Positions 52,436 to 63,520 of a stretch of DNA of 64,000 nt are shown here, in pieces. The notes below the pieces were generated by a model. It had not been told where the DNA came from. It searched no databases and saw nothing but the letters and a program-made list of their open reading frames with translations. The DNA is from Oegoconia quadripuncta (lineage: Eukaryota; Arthropoda; Insecta; Lepidoptera; Autostichidae). Made by a program: the position numbers and the translations under genes. Every line of letters begins with the position of its first letter. Within the stretch, counting starts at the first letter, position 1. Where the stretch lies: positions 2,379,001 through 2,443,000 of the forward strand of contig OX438752.1 of the NCBI GenBank assembly GCA_949316235.1, written 5' to 3'.

Positions 52436-52775
52436 TATGCATAACAGGTCTCCGCAAATTCAGTAATTCATTCAGAGGGTTATGCTTACGCTTTCCTGCT
52501 GATATACAAAATCTTCCTTTCAATAAATTTAAAGGTACTATAAAACAAAAACTTATTTAGAAGGATTACGATCGCACAAAATATTATAAAATATCAGATT
52601 ATTTAGATGATAAACATCCATGGACATAACCAGCTCGTTGGCATAACCCTCGAGTTTTTTGCTTGTTCTTCTCTGGGGAAAATTGCCTTTTGAACAAGCA
52701 GTAGCTTTAAAAATGCAAAATCTGACTGTTTTAAGTGTACCCTGTGTACTTACAAAATAAAGCATTTTTGATTTG
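52436..52775 (+). pseudogene. LINE-K C-terminal fragment and 3' UTR
   Basis: It encodes KFKGTIKQKLI, a stop, then KDYDRTKYYKISDYLDDKHP. Other lepidopteran LINEs end KFK..I...L..K.YY...DYL.D. A 3' UTR with ttttgaacaagcagtagctt and aataaagca follows; the same UTR is at about 36060-36110. Confidence 0.65.
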
Positions 52776-52784
52776 ATTTATTGT

Positions 52785-53045
52785 GTGCATCAGAATGACG
52801 GGTGTACGTCAAAAAACAGTAATTCTATAGGCATGAAAGCAATGTTCTAGCAATTCGAGGAATGTGCGTAAAATTTAAAGCAATGTGCTTTTATAAAACT
52901 AGAGTTATTTCAAAAAGTTAGTGAGCCGCCAACCTGATATCAGAATGACGGGTGTATTTTAAATCTGAGAAAATTACTTACTTTCTAAATATGAAAACCT
53001 TAGCGTAGCAATGTTCCAGCAATGTGCTCGAACTTACCAAAAGTA
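52785..53045. repeat. Degenerate 150-bp duplication
   Basis: The phrase atcagaatgacgggtgta occurs at 52789 and 52940, each time followed some 60-80 bp later by aatgttctagcaat or aatgttccagcaat. Confidence 0.6.
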
Positions 53046-53736
53046 GAATGAGATGTGGCGAAAGGTTTAAAAGTTATTTTGAAAACAAAAATTGTATATT
53101 TGAACGCCTGCTTATTTTGTACCGGCAATCACGATGAAACGTATAAGGGAAAATTTAAATTGTTTGCTGCAGTGCAATGCATATACCTAACTATTTCCTC
53201 ATTTTCCTTTTATTATTAATAACATGTATAATTGCATGAACCTATACTTAGTAAGGTTATCATACAGTATCATAAGGTATATATACGGTTTGCTGATGTT
53301 TTATCAAGAGGATCAATAGAAGTGTACGGTGCACCTAGTTTCGCTTTCCTTCCCGCTGCCCGTTTACATTAGCAACGTAAAATAATGCCTGACAGATGTG
53401 TCTTGAGACAATCCCATTATCGCTCTTAGCTCGGCTAATTGTATGGACGGACTTTAATATCCCATTGTGAATTGTCAATGAGAAATTACGCATAGTTACC
53501 TATAGGATAGAATTAGGGGTAACTAATCAATGGGCACCCTCAAGTTTCCCAACTCCTATTGCTTGAAAGGAAATATGTATTGTAAGCATAACAATACCAC
53601 ATTATAATGGAGTGGAGTACAACAGAATGTAGGACCTGTTTTGTATTAGAACCCGTGTACTTATTGGATTTAAATTTGGAACCCCGATAAAATTATCATG
53701 ATGAATGAATATATATTTGATTAACTGGATACGCGC
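53046..53736. other. Unassigned sequence
   Basis: Nothing recognised. Confidence 0.5.
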
Positions 53737-53950
53737 TGCTGATGGAAAGTGGCGATGTGGCCGAAGATGATGCACGCGATCTCATTAGATGTCTATCCAA
53801 GTGGATAGACATCTAATGAGATCGCGTGCATCATCTTCATCTACAAGTGTAGATCCCAAATTTTAGGATTCAGGTAAGGCTGATGCCGAAAGGGAGTTCC
53901 ATGTCTTGGCTGTTCGCATTATGAATGAAGACTGCGAATGTTCGGTATGT
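53737..53950 (-). pseudogene. LINE-J C-terminal fragment with palindrome
   Basis: On the minus strand it runs aacataccgaacattcgcag, gcgaacagccaagacatgga and the segment for SLPFGISLT, then into a 76-bp palindrome, then cggccacatcgccactttcc. The palindrome replaces part of the normal sequence. Confidence 0.75.
53763..53838. repeat. 76-bp near-perfect palindrome
   Basis: The 37-bp arms 53763-53799 and 53802-53838 are exact reverse complements around a 2-base centre (ag). Confidence 0.97.
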
Positions 53951-55055
53951 TAACTATGTAGTAAAAGTATATCTTGAGTTGACATAAATATTTTACCGTA
54001 GACGGGTTTTTAGTTTATTTTTTTAAGATTTTATATTTTAAACGTATTGATACCCTTTTTTGAATTTCTTTCGACAAGGCATAACATTTGATATGCATCT
54101 CGCTGTGGTTATGGAATTATTTATTTTCGAGTGCGACAAAGCTAGCGTCCGACATATTAGATTTTACACGGTTATATATATGATGATGATAAGCAATTCC
54201 GAGTCTTATACAATTATACGATATATTATACTCGTATTATCTGACGACATCTCATTTCTCCAAAGCGGCTAACGCGTTTAGGCTGTAGGTGGTAATACAT
54301 ACAAACTCATTTTGCTTTGCCGCAGTCGGATAAAGAAAACAGCGAGCGTATGTAAACTAACTGAGTCGTTTGTGAAATAACGTATTATCCAAATAGACGA
54401 CGGTATAATCTATTGTTTCTAAAGTAAACTTATTTTCATTTCTACTCGGGTATAAAGATAAACAGAGGTAAGCACCAAGTCTACCGATTCAAACAATAGA
54501 GCAGACAAACGATTTCATTTAGTTCTTTCCCTGTCCACTTTCCTTCTATTTATTTTTGCTACAGACTTCACTGCAGGTTTAAGGCCGGATTTAGGTTGAA
54601 CGCTATTTTGCGCCCCTTGGACGATTATTTACGCAGTGCTGTTGCTACAGTTGGGACAGTGGTGTTAGGTTTTGTAATCTCTAAGTAACGTCGCTATCCG
54701 CGTCTTTCTTCTTTCTTCGGGACGATTTACATGTCTTGTGTGCTCCTATTATATAAAAAAGAAGGGAAGTAAACGCAATTTTTTTTTGGCAATTAGGATA
54801 CGTTCGATCGAAACGTTATTAATGCGAGGCAGTTTATACAGCATCAATAGAAGTATTGTTGCAGCACATACACAATAAGCACCATCGAGAAAGACATGAA
54901 ACGGTAGTGATTTTAAAGATGTCCTCGTTCTACATCCGCTCTTCCCCTTCTCGATATCGCCCGATACCATAGTGATCGATATAGTGCAAGGCCATCAAAG
55001 AAATATATAGGTACTTTCATTGTTATAACTGCTTATCAATTTTGTAGTACTGATT
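53951..55055. other. Unassigned sequence
   Basis: Short frames (54060-54272 and 54749-54970) without a motif. No repeat recognised. Confidence 0.45.
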
Positions 55056-55059
55056 TTTA

Positions 55060-55331
55060 GTTTAATATAAAATAAATAAATAAATATCTTTGCACATACA
55101 CACAGCGCCATCTAGGTCCACAGTAAGCATCTAGGCATGTGTTAATGGATACCAGATGGTTGATAAACTACACATATACCTAATTTTTTTTTTGTAAATA
55201 AATAACTCATCCATAACTCGAGAACACATATCTGTATTCATCATACAAACATATGCCCCTATAGTGGGATTCTAACCCGCGACCTTTCGGTGTAGTAGCA
55301 GAGTTTCTAACCACTACACTAAACAGGTCGT
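55060..55331 (-). mobile_element. SINE-C copy, full length
   Basis: Complete minus-strand copy, moderately diverged, with a small change in the B-box (gtgggattctaacccgcgac reversed). Confidence 0.9.
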
Positions 55332-56098
55332 GAAGTATCGTCGTATATGTAAAAGACGTAGGTCGTAAATATAAAAGACTAAACTATGCAGGTCAGTCAG
55401 CAAAACAATGTTTCACCACACTATATTTGAAATTCATTCGCACGTCATAAAACATTAGTCCTATCTTTAGGAGAGGGTAAGAACATAATTCACTAAGCCG
55501 GCGCAGTACAGACTGCACATATGGCACACTGGCTATTGACTTAACTGAAAACAATTCTGTCTTCCAAAGCACGGAAACACTTATAAAAATGTTACCACGT
55601 GGTGTCGCACTCAAGGAATAATTACGTCAGTCTGCCTAAAAAATATATCGCCCTCACATAACTCCAAATTCATCTAAATACGGCCCTGCCGCTGCTTGCA
55701 ATCCTAGATTCAGTGAAATACTTTCGGAAGCCATCGAATGAGAGATACTAAAGGAGAAATGTTGTGAGTCCATCGTTTTCTATTTTATGTGAGATTCAAC
55801 GTCTTTTATTTGAGGAATTTAGCCGTTTATTGCATTTTAAAGCAAAAGACGGTTTGTGAGGATTGAATTTTCACATGATTTTTTTATTGTGACAAAGACG
55901 TGGCATGCTAAAGAAATCGAGAGGCATGCCGATTTTGACGTCCAAGGTATCGTGCGATTGGTCTTGATCTCTAGAGTGATATAGGATTATGGTATAAATT
56001 CCAATACGGCACCCGCAAAATATAAAATATACTGATGCGTTTTTTACTCTTAAAATTTTCAATATTGTTGTTATAGGGGATTAATGACCAAAGGCTAA
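55332..56098. other. Unassigned sequence
   Basis: Short frames only. The 73-codon frame at 55393-55614 has no motif. Confidence 0.45.
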
Positions 56099-56099
56099 C

Positions 56100-56290
56100 G
56101 AAAGGTAAGAACACGGTGAACGTACCACGAACCAATATGGAACGTGTAAAAGAAAGATAAAGTCAAGAGTACCTTAATCCGATGAGCGTTAGAGTGAATG
56201 AAGAGATAGAGGTGTGTCAGGATCATTGCAAATGGTAATAATGTGGTCTCTGCCTACCGTTACGGGAAACAGGCTTGACTTTATATACAA
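56100..56290 (+). mobile_element. LINE-E 3' fragment, decayed
   Basis: The phrases gtaaaagaaagataaagtca, agagtaccttaatccgatga and cgttacgggaaacaggcttg follow LINE-E order with deletions. Confidence 0.7.
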
Positions 56291-57500
56291 TATTTAGAGT
56301 TAGATCAGGACACTATATAGGAAGTTGCATTTCTTATAATCAAGGCAGGCACTGATATTTGTGGAAGGCATAGAAGATATTTAATAGATACCAATGTACT
56401 GTATTAAGAATAGTGGAGAGGGATATTTATGCGGGCGCACAATGTGGATGCACGAGCTGATACAAGTCGCGAAAAGTTTCTGAATGCTGATCGATTCCAA
56501 ACCGTAGCTCCGAAAATCTATAGACGAGGTTTATGTTCAACACGGTATTCCATAACTTAAGTTAAAATGTTTGGAAATGATTAAACCGATTCCAATGAAA
56601 GTTTTTACACATAAAACACGTACACATATCTAAAAAAATAGTAGAGAACAGCTTCGAAAAAAAACATTGATTTTAAGCATTTTTTAGTAACAGAAAAAAT
56701 GTAATACATATTCTTTTAAATTCGGTTAATCTTGAATATGAAAAAAAAAATATAGAAAACTGCCGATAGACTATGATATCATACAAATACACCAAAAACT
56801 GTGTTAAATGCTAGTCTTTATTAAAAAAAAAACGCACTCAAGTCAAACCACGCATTACTGAGATAAGACTGATTGAATACACAGAAACATAACGCCGTCA
56901 AACACATAAACCCGTCGTTTTATGTCGAGCGTTAAAAATAGTGCAATTTAAACCTGCTCAAACTTTTTATATTATTTTAAATTAACTTAACGAAAAAGAA
57001 TTTTGCATAGAAGTAAATAACAGAAATTGTCGACATGATATTAAAACAATTTTCGGTATAAAAATATACAAAACTTTTATCATTGTATATTGTCCCCGAG
57101 GCTCACATTTAAAAGGCACATCGACTGAAAAAAGGAAAGTTTAACAGAATCACGAAACTGGGCAACTTTTTCAATGGCAGTGGAGTTTAAAATTTTATAG
57201 GTCGCATGTTACAGGATTTTTGGGAGGTCGATGCAAAGCCGTGAAGCAGTGACGGTTTACGTCATTTGTAAAAATTTAAACTAAACTGTTAGTACTATAT
57301 TTATTCTGTGACTAAACTTTCATTTCAAAATTATACATTTAATTGAATAACAGAAAGATGAAGATATAACATTCTAGAGGTACAGAAAGGTACAGGGTAT
57401 ATTTTGTACAGGGTCATATTTGTACTCAGATATCCAGGTTTTTTCTATGTAAAAGTTTTAGCCTATAAACCAACCAAGTGGCCACTGCGGTATAGAATAT
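56291..57500. other. Unassigned AT-rich sequence
   Basis: Nothing recognised. Confidence 0.5.
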
Positions 57501-57557
57501 GTTGCATTTTCTGAGACTTAAGAAGGTCACAAACTTTTTGTTTAAACCAAGAACATT

Positions 57558-57655
57558 TTTGGCGAAGGCACTTGATTGCGTTCGTCATGACAATTTAATT
57601 AAGAACTTATGTCTTTATGGTTTAACCGGCCGTGCTCATGACAATCAAAATAAAG
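57558..57655 (+). pseudogene. Reverse-transcriptase motif A scrap
   Basis: It encodes FLAKALDCVRHDNLIKNLCL followed by YGLTGRA. The LINE RT consensus here is F.DLSKAFDCV.H..LI..L..YG..G.A. The first catalytic aspartate is missing. It is about 30 residues and the rest is lost. Confidence 0.6.
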
Positions 57656-58360
57656 ATAAACTCTCATTATTTCATTCAAACGAATTTTCTATAAAGTTGC
57701 CAGTGATACACAAAATCTATGAAATAGTGACTTATGTATGAAATAGAAAAGACATGAAGTAGAATAGAAATTTACATGATTGAGGGTTCAAGTTTGGATG
57801 CCAATAGAAGCAGTATTCCTTCAAAATCTGCTTAAATCTTTCGTGTAAACATTTCACACTCAGATATTTCATATTCTAGAGATAATTAATTGTCTAGTGT
57901 AAAATTCCTCTGAAATGTTTTAAACATATTTTAAATGAAGCTCAAGACCAACAAACTGGACGAGATTTACTATTATTTAGAGTTTTTCTCCAACAAAAGC
58001 GTAAAAACCGTTTAAGTTGAATATAGAAATCCCCACGTCTCAATGAATTGTCGACGAACAAATACTTTTAAGAATAGGAATATACGGAGAAAGCGTGAAA
58101 ATACTTTTATTCTTATTGTTGTCGCCCGAGATACAAGTGGTCGTGAGCTTGTGGACATAGTTTAAAGTAATATAAATGTATATATGAACTTAGAAGTAAA
58201 TATCACGTCGGTTGGTAATATTATTTTAAGGAGGACTTCAACCACAAATATATCTCTCCCCACTGTACTTGGCACGCACAGTACGTGTTGCACATTTGTA
58301 GCTATCAACAAACATCCTAATTAGATGTATCTGCCTTTATTTTGTATAATCTTCCTTACG
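57656..58360. other. Unassigned sequence
   Basis: Nothing recognised. Confidence 0.5.
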
Positions 58361-58361
58361 T

Positions 58362-58660
58362 CCACTGCTGACCATAGGCCTCACCCACAGATTTCAGAAC
58401 AACCGGTTGGAAGCGACCTGCATCACGCTACCTTCATTATGTCGTCCGTCGAGCTTGTGTGTGGACCTTCTTCCCTGTTTTTGCCGATACGTATTCTCCA
58501 CTTTAGAACCTCGATGTCCCAATGGCCATCAGTTCTTAGAGCTATGTGTCCTCACCAGTCGCTACTCTGCTCCACTGCATCGTTTATCTACGAATTTCTA
58601 CATTGCTAATTCGATTTCTGTCGAGTATCGCCTTCTCTACAGCTCATTACCCGGAGCTAA
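58362..58660 (-). pseudogene. RTE-like LINE 3' fragment
   Basis: The plus-strand wording ctgctgaccataggcctcac, aaccggttggaagcgacctg and aatggccatcagttcttaga parallels, in the same orientation, the RTE-type remnant at 26385-26805. Plus-strand frames over it are shadows. No open frame is kept on the coding strand. Confidence 0.5.
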
Positions 58661-58699
58661 CTCTAAATATTACATTCAAATGAGTACATAAAGCCATAC

Positions 58700-58880
58700 C
58701 TGGTTGTGGAAATTATAGATTTCCACTTGCTACTATCCTGATCTATCGCTTCATTACTCTTTACTAAGTGGTTGATACACACTTGACGGTTTAGAGCCCA
58801 TTTGACATTTTACTATTTGATCTTAGTACGCTCGCCGTGATTTTCCTTTTTCAACACTACTATACACATTCGCTTCATAT
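58700..58880 (-). mobile_element. LINE-E 3' fragment, decayed
   Basis: The order ttccacttgctactatcctg, acggtttagagcccattt, cgctcgccgtgattttcc matches 11256-11520 in the same orientation. Confidence 0.7.
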
Positions 58881-59915
58881 ATATGTCGGAAATGGGTTCG
58901 GGTGGGCGTTGCTAGCGACCGGGACGGTGCCAGTCGCGTGGTAAAGGGTTGCTCGGGCAATGGCGACATTATTGCATGCTACTATAGGCGAATTAACAAC
59001 GTATTCACATTCGATTATGATCATGGAACCAGAGATGCCATACAACTTGGCCCTCGCGTGCAGTCTGTGGAGTTCATCCGGACCTAGTCTTCAATTCCTC
59101 CTTGCTCAAATCCCATGATCAACTTCTTATTAAGTAACGACTCACCGGATTCTTCCACGCGTCGATGATAGTAGGTAATCAGAATCACTAACAGTCGGTG
59201 ATGTGTTCAGTGGAGCTCCGACTTTGAAGGTTCGTAGCAAAGTCCCTGTAATTTTCGATGTGCCGACCTTATATTAACGTCGTCACTGCGCCATTTCCGG
59301 CGCGGTTGACCGTTCGAATAATGAATTCTATCGCTAATTTATCGCTACCTGCGACATCCGACATGCGACCATATAGATTTCGTTAGTTTTCTCTTCATTC
59401 ATCCTCTCCACATGCTCTTACCATTTAAGACTACCGTTTTCAATATTTTTCACGCCACCTAATTCCCTAATTACACTATTCCTTAATAAATTTTATGTGA
59501 CTCGTACAAACGCTCTAAAACGGCATCGTGATAAGTTTTAAAAGCAACGTGCACGCGTTGCTAACTGTCAAACGGAGGCGTACTGTGGCAGCGATTTTTG
59601 GCAGGCTACATTCAAATATCGGATGTCAAGCGAAGGGTCCGCCCGCCTGCCCGAGTGCACTTCACCGATAAACCTTTTTGTTGGGGTGTATGTGGCTAGG
59701 GTTGACATAGATTTCAGATAAAATCATTTTCAAATCTACGGAAGGTCGCCTTGTGGGTAAAGGAAAACAAGCCGGTCTGTTTTCATAGACGTTTATAATC
59801 ATGTAATGACTCGTAGCGCAATAGCATTCGCTATTCGTTTAGTGAAGTTAAGCAATGTCTTTCGCCGTCGGTCCCTGGATGCGTGATTACATTAATACGA
59901 GTGTTTCCGTATTTC
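58881..59915. other. Mostly unassigned
   Basis: Near 59395-59430, attcatcctctccacatgct resembles LINE-E (reverse of the MNEKR region). The rest is unassigned, with moderate GC. Confidence 0.4.
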
Positions 59916-59917
59916 GG

Positions 59918-60121
59918 AGGGACAATATAGGTCGACCAAGAGGGCCGTACGTCAATCAAATAACTGACGTACTCACAAAATGTCAGGTGCGGTCAACCAC
60001 TAACCGAAAAGCGTGTATGAAGCGTTTGATGAGAGCGGAAGAAGCAAAAGTGGTATGTGGTCAGGATCCTTGCAAGTGGAAATCAATAGTGTCTGCATAC
60101 CATAAAGGGAAGCAGCCATGA
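59918..60121 (+). pseudogene. LINE-E C-terminal fragment, diverged subfamily
   Basis: It encodes GRPRGPYVNQITDVLTKCQV, then RSTTNRKACMKRLMRAEEAK and CKWKSIVSAYHKGKQP with a stop. It is collinear with 38620-38790 but preserves the final codons that the other copies have lost. Confidence 0.7.
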
Positions 60122-60535
60122 GCGTATAAGTATATACTAAGTAGGTACCTGATATCAACAAAAATAGATTTTAAAATAGGACCGAAAATGGAAATGCGTT
60201 CATCTAAAATCCCCAATTAATCAACTATATTTCCAGTTATTAATAGTATGTCATGGCAGCCCTATAGTAAATGAAACCGATTTCAGGCGATCTAAATTTG
60301 ACACGTGATTTTTAAAAGCGTGCAATTCTTTTGTGCAATCGCGTTAAATCGATAACGAATGGAATCTCTTCTGATACGGTCTCCATGGTCAAAGGGAAAA
60401 GTCAAAGCTTTTATTTTCAAAGCATTCTACTGGAACATAAAATTGCCGGTTGGCTGGTCGATGGAACCACAGAGTATAATATTCTCAAACCCCAGTCATC
60501 ATTTTAACCCCGACGAAAAACGGGGGCTGTTGTGT
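60122..60535. other. Unassigned sequence
   Basis: A 75-codon frame at 60359-60586 runs into SINE-C and has no motif. Confidence 0.45.
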
Positions 60536-60606
60536 TTAATAAATAAATATATTTGCACAACACAGCGCCATCTAGTTCCATACTAAGCAACTAGGCTTGT
60601 ATTACG
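60536..60606 (-). mobile_element. SINE-C 3' fragment
   Basis: (aataaat)n, then cacagcgccatctagttcca and gcaactaggcttgtatta. Confidence 0.8.
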
Positions 60607-60679
60607 CCATCTTTTGGTCTAGTTTACCTGGACGATTTAATTATTTTGATCCATTAAGAAAAAAAATCTTAAATCTTCA

Positions 60680-60785
60680 AAAGCAGAGTGAACAGGCATT
60701 TACTGGAAATGCGTGCTTCATCATCGATCACACCGTCACTTTCCATCAGGTGAGATTGTGGTCAAAATCGTAGCCAGTTTATCAT
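60680..60785 (+). mobile_element. LINE-J 3' end fragment
   Basis: The phrases agagtgaacaggcatttact, atcacaccgtcactttccat and caggtgagattgtggtcaaa are present. Confidence 0.65.
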
Positions 60786-61086
60786 ACAATTCCATGATAT
60801 GGCTCAGGATAGGTACGCTTGTACACATCCAAATAGTGTGATTGTGCCGCAGCAGTCGTATGGTCCCTTCTGTATACAGTTTTAAAGAATAGTATAGTTT
60901 AAGTTTATAAGTAGAATAATATAATTTTAATTTAATCTTTAATTTAATTTTTAATTTTTTCTTTTTTGCTAACACGTTTATCGTTTTTCGTATCTTACTA
61001 CTAACCAAAATAAGGGTCTAATCCTAAATAATAATTTTTTATTTATAAATAAAAAGAAAAACTGTGGAAAAATGTGCACTTAAAAG

Positions 61087-61320
61087 CTTTTTTTTTTTTT
61101 TTTGACGCTGGGGAATGCGTTCCGCATACTACGCAGCTCCTCGGGGGGGGGAGCCGCGCAGCTATGTGGGACTCCCGGGCGATTGCCCGGTATACCCACC
61201 AAAACCCAGCGATGAACCCTCTACGTCTATGAAGGGCGGGGCGCTTATGCGTGCCTTCCGGCTCTTGCAGGGTGCCCCGGTTCATGGGAAACACCCTCCA
61301 CGTTCATGGGAGACACCCTC
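61087..61320 (-). mobile_element. GC-rich LINE 3' UTR with poly-A
   Basis: A T-run (61087-61103) precedes gacgctggggaatgcgttcc, gcatactacgcagctcctcg and gcgattgcccggtatac. On the minus strand this is a GC-rich 3' UTR ending in poly-A, of a type I associate with R1-like lepidopteran LINEs. The 85-codon plus frame is an artefact. Confidence 0.6.
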
Positions 61321-61683
61321 GCACTTTAAAAGCCTAGTTACAACTCTTCCAACTTACTATTCCCCTCGGTAATTTAAAACTAACCCCCAAACAGTCCCGA
61401 ACGTATTTACATGATAAATTACGCGACCGTTTAACCAAATTAGCCGTTCGAGATGACACGGTCGCCATTTTAAAGACCGTAAAAAGTTCCGGGCGAACCG
61501 GTTACAACCGGTTTTCCTGGTGCCCGAAAAGCTCTGGTAAAATGACCGGAACTACGGAGAGCTTAATGACGAAGTTCTGGGAACGCGAATATTTTGTTGA
61601 ATAATGTGTTTAAAAAAAAGGTTTTTCTAATTTTGCAATTGGAGATACTAAGCTACGATGGTACTAAGCTAATATATGCTATA
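61321..61683. other. Unassigned sequence
   Basis: Nothing recognised. Contains an imperfect local repeat ccgaacc/ggttacaaccggtt near 61495. Confidence 0.4.
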
Positions 61684-61689
61684 AGCTCA

Positions 61690-61722
61690 ATGTTGTTTAC
61701 ATTGAGCCATAGAGCCGGTTAA
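61690..61722 (-). mobile_element. SINE-A head scrap
   Basis: The bases atgttgtttacattgagcc, then a diverged gagccggtt, are the 5' extremity of SINE-A only. Confidence 0.65.
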
Positions 61723-62074
61723 AAACTTACTATAGATATCTCATAAAAAGAAAGAATTCACTAAAACCAATTACCAGCCAGTAAACTTTTGCTCCCGCAT
61801 TTTTCATTGCCCCTTTCATTAAGTGTCGAGTTCGCGTGTCTCGCCGTATTACGCGTACTTACGCTATCGCATGGCAAAACCACACGCTATTTCGCGTGAT
61901 CCAGTATTTGATTAGCGTGTGTTTCGGGAACATCGGCTCCGAATGGTTTTACGACTCGATATATTCACAGCTGTTTGTGTTGTACGCGAATCTGTTTAGT
62001 AACAATTTAATAATGGCGGACTAATAACAACAGGTGTTATGGTGTGTGTGCACAGTTTTGTCCAGTATGACTGT
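61723..62074. other. Unassigned sequence
   Basis: A 62-codon frame at 61836-62024 has no motif. Confidence 0.45.
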
Positions 62075-62265
62075 CGACCGATTGATGTAGTTGGAATCCC
62101 GCGAGGGGTAAATGTTTGTGTGACGAATACGAACATTAATTCTCGAGTCATGGATGTTTATATAAATATTTACGTATGTTTATCCGTTATATAGTATCCA
62201 TAGCACAAGCTTTAGCTTAGTTTGGAGCTAGATGATTGGCGTAAGTGTCCGAAATATTATTATAA
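62075..62265 (+). mobile_element. SINE-B copy with head deletion
   Basis: cgaccgattgatgtag is joined directly to ttggaatcccgcgagg, losing the head's second half. Body complete. Confidence 0.88.
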
Positions 62266-62389
62266 AAAAACGGTATCTCAGTAATGCCTGGTTCAAAGTG
62301 AGTTCTTTGTGCCTGTTTCTATGTGCTTTTTCCAATCATACAATTCTTTAGTCTATCATTCAAAGTCACGCCACACATACTACGCACGG

Positions 62390-62640
62390 AACGCATTTAT
62401 ACTACGTTGATTCTGCTGTCATGTGTCGCACTGAAAGCATTTCTATTGCGATGATTCTGCTCTCATGCGTCGCACTGAACGCATTTCTACTGCGTTGATT
62501 CTGCTCTCATGCGTCGCACTGAACGCATTTCTACTGCGTTGATTCTGCTATCATGCGTCGCACTAAACGCATTTGCGTTGATTATGCTCTCATGCGTCCC
62601 ACTGAACGCATTTCTACTGCGTTGATTCTGCTCTCATGCA
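62390..62640. repeat. 44-bp tandem array, about 5.5 units
   Basis: Units read gcgttgattctgctctcatg, cgtcgcactgaacgcatttc, tact. The first unit is more diverged and one later unit has a deletion of about 8 bp (gcatttgcgttgatt). Confidence 0.95.
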
Positions 62641-62784
62641 TCTTCTGCTATAGCCAATATTCCCTTCCATACATCAGCGTGGACACTAACACGTCATTGT
62701 AGTTATTTTGTAATTAAAAAGCAGTTTCATCATCAACAGCCTTACACGTCACCATTGTTAGGGCAGAGCCTTCTCTACACACAT

Positions 62785-63053
62785 TTTTTTTTATTTTATG
62801 AACAACAGGTTACCTCAATCAGGCCCGTTACCTCAATCAGACCTGATGTTAAGTGAAGATGAAGCTGAAGGTGGAAGCGTACTGACCCGGAAACCCCATC
62901 GTATTTGGGGGACCGGCTATCTTATCTCTGGCAATCGGAACACAACAATACTATTAGCATTGCTGCTTGGCGGCAGATTTCAATAAGCTAGCCAGGCGGA
63001 CATTAAAAAAGCCCTACCACCAGCCAAACAGAGTACCTACTAAACATGTACCC
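62785..63053 (-). mobile_element. SINE-A copy, head truncated
   Basis: T-run, duplicated gttacctcaatcag phrase in the tail, body, and accatgtaccct before the B-box would begin. Confidence 0.88.
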
Positions 63054-63394
63054 TCTGCAAAAGAGATCTCTCTCTGCAAAAGAAATCTCTCTCTGCCTAA
63101 GAACGTTAGGATTTAAACTGAATTTTAGGTTTGCCAGGTAACTGTGATCCACCAGGATTGCCACAGAATACTAATGTAGGTTTGTATATCACGATTTTTT
63201 CCTAAATCTTCAAAACTGGATGTTAGCATGGGTGATTTATGATATAGTAATATTATTATGTGTATGTAGGCTTACTATACATTGTACATTCTATTCTTAC
63301 CACTTTTCTGAAACTGTATTTTCTTTTCTGTTGTGCAATGAAGTGTATTTGTATTGTATTGTATTACACAATATACCGGATGAGTAAAAACAAA
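63054..63394. other. Unassigned; short repeats at the start
   Basis: Near 63055-63100, ctctctctgcaaaagaaat occurs two to three times in tandem. Otherwise nothing recognised. Confidence 0.5.
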
Positions 63395-63520
63395 AAATAG
63401 GGCTTATTAGGTAAGTGACACAGAAGTTATTGGCATAGGTAGTTTATTTCGTTTTTCAAAAATGCACATGCCTCTCTGAAATTGATATGCGACTGGTGAG
63501 ATCGAACCTGTGACCTCCGA
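63395..63520 (-). repeat. Dispersed repeat G, copy 2
   Basis: Collinear with 41160-41280. Beyond that it has gagatcgaacctgtgacctc, resembling a reversed Pol III B-box region. Confidence 0.6.

Noticed and set aside
61043..61372. Frames of 83-85 codons over GC-rich sequence
   Set aside because: The region matches a LINE 3' UTR with poly-A on the minus strand. The frames follow from GC-richness alone.
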